Part shown: one piece after another, positions 9,355 to 16,078 of the stretch
How positions within the stretch are numbered: the stretch's first letter is position 1
Layout: every line of letters starts with the position of its first letter
Source of the DNA: Ensifer aridi
GTDB lineage: Bacteria > Pseudomonadota > Alphaproteobacteria > Rhizobiales > Rhizobiaceae
Length of the DNA: 64,000 nt
Reading direction: 5' to 3'
NCBI RefSeq assembly: GCF_002078505.1
Contig: NZ_LUAV01000007.1
Coordinates: 1-64,000 of the forward strand
Position numbers and translations under genes: made by a program
The notes under the pieces: model-generated
What the model saw: the letters and a program-made list of their open reading frames with translations, nothing else
What the model was told of the DNA's origin: nothing
The model's database searches: none

Positions 9355-9414
9355 CGCATGCGCAAAAACAAAAAAGCGCGTCGCATGAATTCGATTGAAC
9401 GCGACGCGCTTTAG
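9355..9414 (-). repeat. Interspersed hairpin repeat, second family, copy 1
   Basis: GCGCGTCGC and GCGACGCGC arms around a loop containing GAATTCGATTGAA, with an A-rich flank and GCATGCGC. A copy in the opposite orientation is at 22987-23050. Here it doubles as the terminator between two convergent units. Confidence 0.65.
9371..9412. terminator. Bidirectional terminator between spoVR and the small membrane protein
   Basis: The nine-base perfect stem GCGCGTCGC (9376-9384) / GCGACGCGC (9401-9409) is flanked by an A run on the left and CTTTAG on the right. The U tract is strongest for leftward transcripts. Confidence 0.7.
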
Positions 9415-9464
9415 CTAGTTTAGCGCGTGGCCGGCCGCACGCTCTTGCGCATAACGCGGCGCGA

Positions 9465-9827
9465 TCACTTCTCCTTACCGTTCGGCGAAACCTGTTGCGA
9501 CGGTCCGCCGGTTCCGGTTTGCGCGGTCGGATCGCGGTCGACAGGCGCCTGTACAGGCGGCGTGGACTGCTCTTGATTAATGCTGCCCGTCTGCTCTGTC
9601 GAGGGTTGCACCTGTTCCGTCTCCGCCGTCGGGTCGATATCAGTGCTCTCGCCCCAGATTTCGACCGCGCCCCAAACAGCGAACGCTAGCAGGAGTCCGC
9701 CGAGCAGCACGGCTAGCACGCCCGTTCCGTGACGGCCTTGCTTTGCCTCCTCGGCAGAAAACTCTTCCCGTTCCGCGTCGTGTGTCGCAGATGCCGGATC
9801 GCCACGTTCATCGAGATATTTGGCCAT
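9465..9827 (-). CDS. Small single-span membrane protein, stress-promoter controlled
   Basis: A 120-residue protein of unknown function. The charged N-terminus (residues 1-33, rich in Glu and Asp) is followed by one hydrophobic segment (about 37-57, GVLAVLLGGLLLAFAVWGAV) and a Pro/Thr/Gln/Ser-rich tail of about 60 residues, probably disordered and periplasmic. ATG at 9825-9827 is preceded by GGGAGA. Upstream lies a consensus stress-sigma promoter. The gene converges on the prkA operon and shares its terminator hairpin. The family is unnamed; the layout (short cytosolic domain, one span, low-complexity tail) recalls other small rhizobial stress membrane proteins, but no function can be given. 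Confidence 0.8.
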   Translation of the reverse strand: MAKYLDERGDPASATHDAEREEFSAEEAKQGRHGTGVLAVLLGGLLLAFAVWGAVEIWGESTDIDPTAETEQVQPSTEQTGSINQEQSTPPVQAPVDRDPTAQTGTGGPSQQVSPNGKEK

Positions 9828-9857
9828 TGCATCGTCTCCCGTGAAGTCTCATTGGAG

Positions 9858-9882
9858 AACGAGAACGGCATCGCAATGTTCC
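9858..9882 (-). promoter_or_regulatory. General-stress (RpoE2/EcfG-type) promoter of the small membrane protein
   Basis: Read on the minus strand: GGAAC (9882-9878), 16 bases, CGTT (9861-9858). It is the same exact spacing and sequence as the prkA promoter. The start codon is 31 bases downstream. Confidence 0.8.
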
Positions 9883-9917
9883 GGGATCGGGTGACTGGAG
9901 GCTCGATCGTTTCGCGA

Positions 9918-10175
9918 TCAATTGCCCATGCTATCTACGAAGCTGCGGCGGATGAGCTTGTAGGTATGGTCGGGCTGAACCTCGTAGGTCTCGTAGACAA
10001 TTCTGCCTTCATGCCGGAATCGATTTGGTATCTTCGTGCCCGGAGCGGCGATTGTTTTGCGCGAGGGGCCCGTCTCGCCGTAGGTGAGGCTGCCGGGAAG
10101 TGGTTCGAGATCGGGGGTGGCGGTGCATCCCGCCAGAGCGACGGCGCAGAGGAGAGTAAGGCCCAAATATTTCAT
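9918..10175 (-). CDS. Small lipoprotein of unknown function
   Basis: An 85-residue protein with a lipoprotein signal: hydrophobic stretch LGLTLLCAVA and lipobox LAGC, with Cys17 the likely lipidated residue. The mature part is only about 69 residues and holds several Arg/Lys and Tyr residues (YETYEV). The start is the ATG at 10173-10175. I do not recognise the family. The repeat at 10329-10430 separates it from the deformylase-like gene, which lies on the same strand. Confidence 0.75.
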   Translation of the reverse strand: MKYLGLTLLCAVALAGCTATPDLEPLPGSLTYGETGPSRKTIAAPGTKIPNRFRHEGRIVYETYEVQPDHTYKLIRRSFVDSMGN

Positions 10176-10328
10176 CGTATGTCCTTCAATTGAGTCGCTC
10201 GAGATGCTTTTATCATGTTCGGCAAGGCGTCCGCCTCACGCTGACCTGCTCGCCATCGGGCGTGCTGGGCCCGGGGCGAGGCGAACCTATTCGATGGTGA
10301 ACACTGACGCAACCATTGCGCGTCTCAC

Positions 10329-10430
10329 CTGCAGCGTCGTAAGTTTTCTCAGACGCACCAAGGCCGCGGTAGCACTTTGAACCGCTGCATGTTTTCGTCG
10401 TAAAATCGGTTGCGATTAAGGAAGCATGCA
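10329..10430 (-). repeat. Two-palindrome intergenic repeat, copy B
   Basis: Same element as copy A in reverse orientation. Palindrome 2 is degenerate (CTGCAGCGTCG...CGCGGTAGCA) and palindrome 1 runs GCATGTTTTCG...AAGGAAGCATGC. Confidence 0.7.
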
Positions 10431-10443
10431 GTGGCACCGGGCG

Positions 10444-10932
10444 TTACGACTTTTTGAAGCGTTTCTCGGCGCGTTCGCGCTTCAGCCTCGACAGCCGCCG
10501 TGTCCAGAAGATGCCGTCGAGCTGGTCGAGCTCGTGCTGCAGGCAGACCGCCATCAGCCCGTCGGCCTCTTCTTCTGCCGGCTCGCCCGAAAGCGTCTGG
10601 CAACGCACGCGCACGCTCGCCGGCCGCTCCACCTCTTCGGAGATGCCGGGCATCGATACGCTACCCTCGCTATGGCGTGCGGTTTCGCTCGACCGCCAGA
10701 CGATTTCCGGATTGATGAAGGTGCGCGGCCCGGTCTTCTGGTCTAGCTCGATCACCGTTACCCGTCGCAGCACGCCAATATGCGGGGCAGTGATGCCGAT
10801 CCCCGGAGCTGCCCGCATCGTATCGAGGAGATCCTCGGCGAGCTGGCGAAGATCCTCTTCGAAGCGACTGACTGTTTCTGCGGCAATGCCGAGCAACGGA
10901 TCGGGAAACCGGATGATCGGTCGGATAGCCAT
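10444..10932 (-). CDS. Peptide deformylase-like protein with altered metal site
   Basis: A 162-residue protein with the overall peptide deformylase fold sequence. Motif 1 is GIGITAPH (44-51, usual GxGLAAxQ). Motif 2 is EGSVS (89-93, usual EGCLS), so the metal-binding Cys is Ser91. Motif 3 is HELDQ (133-137, usual HExDH), so the second ligand His is Gln137. The catalytic Glu134 and one His remain. Two of three iron ligands are missing, so it probably does not deformylate N-formyl-methionine in the usual way. Similar 'peptide deformylase-like' proteins are annotated in rhizobia. The start MAIRPIIRFPDP at 10932 gives the normal N-terminus. Confidence 0.88.
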   Translation of the reverse strand: MAIRPIIRFPDPLLGIAAETVSRFEEDLRQLAEDLLDTMRAAPGIGITAPHIGVLRRVTVIELDQKTGPRTFINPEIVWRSSETARHSEGSVSMPGISEEVERPASVRVRCQTLSGEPAEEEADGLMAVCLQHELDQLDGIFWTRRLSRLKRERAEKRFKKS

Positions 10933-11208
10933 ACGACGTCCTCTGCGTGCGTAGTCGTTCACTGCCCCTGCGGGGTGCCGGCGAGCCATACTCGTTTCAC
11001 TTTTTTCATATGCATTTGCAACAGCTTGGATAAAACCGCCGCCGACCTCATGTCGATGCCGCCTCGGCTGTGGACCTGGGCGGAGCTTTGCGCTAGCAGG
11101 GCACAGGACCGTTTCCGGCGCAGGTTCGGGCGGTCAAACCGGCATGTCAAAGCGCTTCCGATCCTGGAGTAACGGGGCGGGCGGCGGTGTTCTTTAAGGG
11201 GCGCGTCC

Positions 11209-12630
11209 ATGAGCAATACCGGCGACGATGACCGCGGTTCCGATGAAATCGCCGTCTACGACGGTTCGGACATTTATGCCGACGACGGCTCCGTGCGTTC
11301 CGATTTCCTGATGCATGTCGGTGCCGCGATCGCGGATCGCGACACGATCTATCTGCGCCAGCACGTCGCCGGCCTTCATTCCTCAGAACTCGGCGACCTT
11401 CTCGAAGCGATCCAGCCGGAGCAGCGCCTGGCGCTGGTTTCCCTTCTCGGAAAGGAGTTCGATCTCGCGGCTCTGACCGAAGTCGACGAGGCCATTCGTC
11501 TTGATATCGTCGAGCATTTGCCGAATGAGCAGATCGCCGAGGCGATCGGCGAGATGGATTCCGACGACGCCGTCTACATTCTCGAGGACCTCGACCAGGA
11601 GGATCAGGAGGAGATCCTCGCCAAGCTGCCCTTTACCGAGCGCGTTCGCCTGCGCCGGTCGCTCGACTATCCGGAGAGCACGGCCGGACGGCGCATGCAG
11701 ACCGAGTTTGTCGCCGTGCCGCCATTCTGGACTGTCGGCCAGACGATCGACTACATGCGCGAGGACGAGGATCTTCCCGACAGCTTCACCCAGATTTTCG
11801 TGATCGACCCAACCTTCAGGCTGCTCGGCGCGGTCGATCTCGATCGTGTGCTACGCACCAAACGTTCCGTCAAGATCGACGCAATCATGCGCGATACCAG
11901 CCACGCGATCCCGGCCGAGATGGACCAGGAAGAAGCCGCGCAGCTCTTCGAGCAATACGATCTCCTGTCCGCTGCCGTCGTCGACGAGAACGGCCGGCTG
12001 GTCGGCGTGCTGACGATCGACGACGTGGTCGACGTGATCCAGGAAGAGGCCGAGGAGGACCTTCTGCGCTTGAGCGGCGTCGGTGACGAGGAACTGTCGG
12101 ACTCGGTTGCCGAGGCCTCGCGCTCTCGCGTGCCCTGGCTTTTCGTCAACTCGATGACGGCTTGCATCTCCGCCTCCGTCATTGGACTCTTCGACGCCAC
12201 GATCCAGCAGATCGTCGCGCTTGCGATCCTGATGCCGATCGTCGCGGGCATGGGCGGCAATGCTGGCTCGCAGACCATGACGGTTACGGTGCGGGCGCTT
12301 GCCACCCGCGGCCTCGATATTCACAACGCGCCGAGGATCATCCGGCGCGAGGCGGGCGTCGGCCTTCTGAACGGCATGATCTTCGGCACGTTCATTGGTC
12401 TTGTCGCAGGTCTGTGGTTCCAGGACCCCAATATCGGCGGTATCATCGCCGCCGCCATGCTGATCAACATGATGGCGGCCGCTCTTGCCGGAATTCTGAT
12501 TCCGCTGCTTTTGGAAAAATCGGGCGCCGACCCGGCCGTCTCCTCCGCCGTATTCGTTACGGCCGTGACCGACGTAACCGGATTCTTCAGCTTTCTCGGT
12601 ATCGCGACGTGGTGGTTCCACGTCACCTGA
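11209..12630 (+). CDS. mgtE: Magnesium transporter MgtE
   Basis: A 473-residue inner-membrane Mg2+ channel. The N domain (about 35-150) has helical MgtE repeats. A CBS pair (about 160-285, with acidic Mg-sensing residues) gates the pore. Five membrane segments fill residues 305-473, including the conserved pore loop MPIVAGMGGNAGSQT. ATG at 11209 is preceded by GGGGCG. It is a single gene; the downstream MerR regulator starts 67 bases later and has its own promoter. Confidence 0.95.
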   Translation: MSNTGDDDRGSDEIAVYDGSDIYADDGSVRSDFLMHVGAAIADRDTIYLRQHVAGLHSSELGDLLEAIQPEQRLALVSLLGKEFDLAALTEVDEAIRLDIVEHLPNEQIAEAIGEMDSDDAVYILEDLDQEDQEEILAKLPFTERVRLRRSLDYPESTAGRRMQTEFVAVPPFWTVGQTIDYMREDEDLPDSFTQIFVIDPTFRLLGAVDLDRVLRTKRSVKIDAIMRDTSHAIPAEMDQEEAAQLFEQYDLLSAAVVDENGRLVGVLTIDDVVDVIQEEAEEDLLRLSGVGDEELSDSVAEASRSRVPWLFVNSMTACISASVIGLFDATIQQIVALAILMPIVAGMGGNAGSQTMTVTVRALATRGLDIHNAPRIIRREAGVGLLNGMIFGTFIGLVAGLWFQDPNIGGIIAAAMLINMMAAALAGILIPLLLEKSGADPAVSSAVFVTAVTDVTGFFSFLGIATWWFHVT

Positions 12631-12639
12631 CGCGCCTGT

Positions 12640-12667
12640 TTGACTTTTACGTCAAAGTCAATAATAG
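12640..12667 (+). promoter_or_regulatory. Promoter and palindromic operator of the MerR-family gene
   Basis: TTGACT (12640-12645), 16 bases, TAATAG (12662-12667). Between the -35 and -10 hexamers, and overlapping both, is the imperfect palindrome GACTTTTACGTCAAAGTC (12642-12659; six-base perfect arms). A dyad between the hexamers is where MerR proteins bind, so self-regulation is likely. Confidence 0.6.
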
Positions 12668-12697
12668 TAGCGCCGCGTGAGTTGATGGAATGGCGGC

Positions 12698-13084
12698 GTG
12701 AATAAGTACTATAGCATTACGGAGCTGACCCGGGAATTCGGCATCTCGACCCGGACGCTGCGCTTTTACGAGGATGAGGGGCTCATCCATCCGGAGCGTC
12801 GCGGTCGCACGCGTCTGTTTCGACCGGCCGACCGGCGCCTGATCAAGGAAATCCTGCGCGGCCGGCGCATCGGCTTCACGATTGCCGAAATCCGCGAGAT
12901 CATCCAGGTTTACAAGGATCCTCCCGGGGAGATCGGTCAATTGCAACTTCTGATGAAGCGCGTCGAGGAGAAGCGCGAGGACTTGCGGCAGAAGCGTAAG
13001 GACATCGAGGATACGCTCGCCGAGCTCGACCATGTCGAGGAGGCATGCCTCACGCGGCTGGCAGAGATTGGCGTCGGGACATAG
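12698..13084 (+). CDS. MerR-family transcriptional regulator
   Basis: A 128-residue regulator. The N-terminal winged helix (YYSITELTREFGISTRTLRFYEDEGL, residues 4-30, shown in part) is followed by a long dimerisation helix (about 80-120). There is no Cys-rich metal-binding tail, so it is not a metal sensor of the CueR or ZntR kind. It is closer to the regulators of branched-chain amino acid or fatty acid catabolism (LiuR-like) in Proteobacteria, but this is a judgement from overall length and helix sequence. It is preceded by a promoter with a MerR-type dyad and followed by a strong terminator, so it is a single gene. Confidence 0.88.
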   Translation: MNKYYSITELTREFGISTRTLRFYEDEGLIHPERRGRTRLFRPADRRLIKEILRGRRIGFTIAEIREIIQVYKDPPGEIGQLQLLMKRVEEKREDLRQKRKDIEDTLAELDHVEEACLTRLAEIGVGT

Positions 13085-13121
13085 CAAGCCCCGGTTCGCC
13101 TTGCATCCATTTGTTTCAAGA

Positions 13122-13145
13122 GGCGGCCGCGAGCCGCCTTTTTTT
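13122..13145 (+). terminator. Rho-independent terminator of the MerR gene
   Basis: GGCGGC (13122-13127), five-base loop, GCCGCC (13133-13138), then seven T. Confidence 0.9.
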
Positions 13146-13148
13146 ACT

Positions 13149-13251
13149 GTATGATCTCCTTAAATCGAAATCGATTTAAGGACAAATTATTGCAGCAATT
13201 CACAGTGCTACAGCGACCGTTACGCGTCTGATTGGACGCGCGGCACTGTAG
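13149..13251 (+). repeat. Two-palindrome intergenic repeat, copy C
   Basis: Nearly perfect. Palindrome 1 is TCCTTAAATCG/CGATTTAAGGA; palindrome 2 is CTACAGCG...ACGCGTCTGATTGGACGCG...CACTGTAG. Confidence 0.8.
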
Positions 13252-13262
13252 TGTCGGCGTTT

Positions 13263-13655
13263 TTAGATCCACCGGGCGGTATGGCGGCAATAACGCTCGA
13301 ACTCGAAACCGAAGCGTGACAACAGGTGCCGCTCTTCCTTGCGAATGGCAAACAGGGTCGTCAATGCAACGGCGCCGATCGCCGCTATAAAAAACCATGG
13401 GTTCACGGTCACCAGGCCGAGGCCGATCATCAGCAGCGTATAGCCGAGATAGATCGGGTTGCGGGTGAAGCGAAACGGCCCGCAGGTGACGAGACATGTG
13501 GCACACCGGTGCGGCAGGACCGCGGTGCGGCGGTCGAGCAGGCTCTTGACGGCCCATAGGTCCAGGGAAATCGCCAGAACGATGAGGGCGGCCCCGATCA
13601 GCCAGGGGAACCAGCCATGCCCCTTAGCGACAGGGATCGGAACAAGCCGGGCCAA
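13263..13655 (-). CDS. Isoprenylcysteine carboxylmethyltransferase-like membrane protein, possibly broken at its 5' end
   Basis: At least 130 residues of a phospholipid/isoprenylcysteine methyltransferase-family membrane protein. Three hydrophobic segments and the signature GPFRFTRNPIYLGY (about 59-72, SAM-binding end) and EERHLLSRFG (ending near 113) are visible. The frame stays open upstream to 13724 and encodes a first membrane segment (FIYGAAVLIALALA). The likely native start, ATG at 13734-13736, lies four bases after the stop of the preceding gene, but codon 4 is TAG. Without readthrough only the TTG at 13655 remains, which lacks a ribosome binding site. See the finding. Confidence 0.7.
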   Translation of the reverse strand: MARLVPIPVAKGHGWFPWLIGAALIVLAISLDLWAVKSLLDRRTAVLPHRCATCLVTCGPFRFTRNPIYLGYTLLMIGLGLVTVNPWFFIAAIGAVALTTLFAIRKEERHLLSRFGFEFERYCRHTARWI

Positions 13656-13740
13656 AGCCAGCGCAATGAGAACCGCTGCGCCATAGATGAAAGGCGGCCA
13701 CGGAAAATTCAGCGGCTTGGCACGCTAGGCATTCATGTCC

Positions 13741-14757
13741 CTAGTCCCCTGATTGCGCATCCATTGTGCACTGACTGGCGATTCGGGCAATGCGCCCATC
13801 CGTGTTCACGTCGATCTTGCCCGTATTCAAATCGTCGAACAGGTTCTGCTCCTTCAGCCTGTCGAGGGTACAACCGCAAAAGCGACCGCAGGAGATGCCA
13901 GAATTTGCGCTGTTGCAGGCTCGCTCGCAATTCATCCGATAGGCCTGCGCCGGGTCGGGGACGGGGGCGGGAGAAATAAGCGAGAAAAGATAAACGAGCC
14001 CGATGAGCAGCGGCTGGTGGGCGAGGTATATCACCAGACTGTGGCGTCCACCGAAGGCGAGCGGCGTCAGCCACAAGTTTCTCGTGCTGCCTCGGGTTTG
14101 GTCGGTCCCGAGCCTTGCCACGAAAAACGGATGAAACAGCTTTGCCACGCCCAGACCGGCAAGAAACGGTGCTAGCCAGGGCAGGAGCGGCACGTAGTCG
14201 TTCGAGCGCGGGACGGTTTCGGATAGCCCGACCCACCAGAGCGCCGGCGTGTCGAAGATCGGCGAGCGCAAATAGAAGGGAGCGGCGAAGGCGGCCGCGG
14301 CGGCAAGAAAGGAAACGGCGGCGGGGAGCCTGAGGAACAGGAGACCGACAAGACTTGCCGCGGCGATGGCGTGGAGAATGCCGAAAAAGATGAAGGAATC
14401 GGGGAAGGCGAACCACGTCGCGATGCTGATCAAGGCCGCGGCGCCGGCGATCTTGCCGAAACGGAGGGCGAATGCGCGGGGGCGGAATTTAGGAAGCTGG
14501 CCGAGCACCAGGCTGTAGCCGGCCAGGAACAGGAAGCTGCCCGCGATCAGGCGCGCAAACAGCCGCCAGCCGCCCGTTCCCGCGGTGCCGGCCGCAACAT
14601 AGCCGAACAATTCGAGATCCCAGACAAAATGGTAGATCGCCATCGCGACGAGCGCCGAGCCACGCAACGCGTCGAGGAGGGCGATGCGGCCGGGTCGGGT
14701 GACGCCCGACTGCGGCATCTGCGTCTCGTAGGTGGTCGTGGTGCTGTGGTCGGACAT
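13741..14757 (-). CDS. DUF1624 family membrane protein (acyltransferase-like)
   Basis: About 338 residues with seven or more hydrophobic segments, the first starting just after the motif RIALLDALRGSALVAMAIYH. The family shares a topology with heparan-alpha-glucosaminide acetyltransferase and YeiB. The C-terminal about 65 residues after the last membrane segment are unusual: six Cys (in MNCERAC, SCGRFCGC, SQC) and no hydrophobic stretch, presumably a soluble domain. Starts at 14763 or 14757 are both ATG; neither has a good ribosome binding site. The methyltransferase-like gene follows four bases after its stop. The acetylated substrate is unknown. Confidence 0.8.
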   Translation of the reverse strand: MSDHSTTTTYETQMPQSGVTRPGRIALLDALRGSALVAMAIYHFVWDLELFGYVAAGTAGTGGWRLFARLIAGSFLFLAGYSLVLGQLPKFRPRAFALRFGKIAGAAALISIATWFAFPDSFIFFGILHAIAAASLVGLLFLRLPAAVSFLAAAAAFAAPFYLRSPIFDTPALWWVGLSETVPRSNDYVPLLPWLAPFLAGLGVAKLFHPFFVARLGTDQTRGSTRNLWLTPLAFGGRHSLVIYLAHQPLLIGLVYLFSLISPAPVPDPAQAYRMNCERACNSANSGISCGRFCGCTLDRLKEQNLFDDLNTGKIDVNTDGRIARIASQCTMDAQSGD

Positions 14758-14823
14758 GGGCATTGCCGTTCTGTTGTTGGGGCGAGGCCACACGAATGTG
14801 GTAGGTCCGATCGCCGCGATCCA

Positions 14824-15510
14824 TCAGGCATTTTCGATCAATGCGGTTCGCGCTTCCGAATAAAATTGCCGGCGCGTCAGGACGAAGATGACGAAGGCCG
14901 TAAGGACGACGAAGATGTAGGGGCTGATAAACCAGCCGAGATAACCGATCGACAGGAACATCGCCCTCAAGCCCGCATTGAAATGCTTGGCCGCCAGCGT
15001 ATTCATGCGGATCGCGCGTTCCGCCGCCCGTTCGGCCGCCTGCCGATCACGGTTCATATCCGCCATCATCGGTATGCCACCCATCAGGATCGAACAATAG
15101 TTGAAGAGTCTATAGGACCAGCCGAACTTAAAGAAGGAGTAGCCGAAGAGGCAGGTGAGCCCACCGACCTTCAATTCGAATCCCGTCCGCCCACTTCGGA
15201 ATATCTGCGGCAGATCGTTGAAGATCATCTGCACCTGATCGGTCGCGCCGAGCAACGCGAAGCATCCGCCAAGCGCGAAAATGGTCGTCGAGGCGAAAAA
15301 GGCGGTACCCGCCTGAAGTCCGGCGATGATCTGCGTGTCGATCATCTTCAGATCGCGATTGAGCGAGTTGCGGATCCACCGCGCCCTGTGCTCGTTCATC
15401 AGCCGGTTCAAACTGACGCGCTTGAAATTGCGTCGTCCGTCCGAAGCCCAGGTGAAGCCCGCCCACAGCAGAACGAAGATGGCCAGCGCTATGTAGTCTT
15501 CGAAAGTCAT
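14824..15510 (-). CDS. DUF599 family membrane protein
   Basis: A 228-residue predicted inner-membrane protein with about four hydrophobic segments: 1-22 (FEDYIALAIFVLLWAGFTW, in part), 65-90, 110-135 and 195-218. Between the third and fourth is a charged stretch with repeated Ala/Glu/Arg (DRQAAERAAERA) that may lie in the cytosol. DUF599 proteins have no known function. The start at 15510 (MTFEDYIAL) is chosen because the 59 residues before it in the open frame look unlike protein. Confidence 0.85.
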   Translation of the reverse strand: MTFEDYIALAIFVLLWAGFTWASDGRRNFKRVSLNRLMNEHRARWIRNSLNRDLKMIDTQIIAGLQAGTAFFASTTIFALGGCFALLGATDQVQMIFNDLPQIFRSGRTGFELKVGGLTCLFGYSFFKFGWSYRLFNYCSILMGGIPMMADMNRDRQAAERAAERAIRMNTLAAKHFNAGLRAMFLSIGYLGWFISPYIFVVLTAFVIFVLTRRQFYSEARTALIENA

Positions 15511-15679
15511 GGCGCGTGTTTTGGCACGGCCGTATGAAAATGCAAAGGTCGCCACGGGGACGCGCGGGCGGATTTCGACACGATTTCGCCACATTTCAAT
15601 ATTGCGCGTTAACCCATTCTTCGCTATGCACTGCCCCCATGCCTCAATGCTTGCCGAGCTTCGGCTATTCGGAGACATC

Positions 15680-15781
15680 ATGGACAATACAGTAGAGAAG
15701 TCGTGCTGGGGCGTGACCTTTCGCGCCGTGGCGGGTTTCGCAGGCTTTCTCGTTCTCGCCTATCTTTTCGGCGGCTTCTGA
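15680..15781 (+). CDS. 33-residue small membrane protein
   Basis: A short reading frame with GGAGA five bases before its ATG and a strong terminator 20 bases after its stop. The translation is charged at residues 1-6 and hydrophobic at about 13-31 (FRAVAGFAGFLVLAYLFGG), one membrane span. The translation is short enough to arise by chance, but the ribosome binding site, span and terminator together make it likely to be expressed. I do not recognise the family. Confidence 0.55.
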   Translation: MDNTVEKSCWGVTFRAVAGFAGFLVLAYLFGGF

Positions 15782-15799
15782 AAAAATAAACCGACTGTC

Positions 15800-15840
15800 A
15801 GCGGCGAACCGGTCATGCGACCGCTTCGCCGCTTTCTTGT
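15800..15840 (+). terminator. Rho-independent terminator downstream of the 33-residue ORF
   Basis: AGCGGCGAA (15800-15808) pairs with TTCGCCGCT (15825-15833), with further pairing inside (GGTC/GACC), followed by TTCTTGTTTTTG. Confidence 0.85.
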
Positions 15841-16078
15841 TTTTGTCTGTGACCGAAGGGCCACGGAGGCATTTCGCGTGCCGTCCATGTCGCACCGACA
15901 GAATCCAATGTCGGTCGGTCGCCTGACGCATCGGCATAGGATCGCTTAGGGTTCCATCCTATATAAGAGGCGACCGGCACCCGTTTTTGAAAGAGGAACG
16001 GCGTGGTTCGGTTCATAATCGACATGGCGTTCAGCCGCAGGGGCGGCGGCGCTCTGTCAGGCTCTGGGCAGGCAATTT

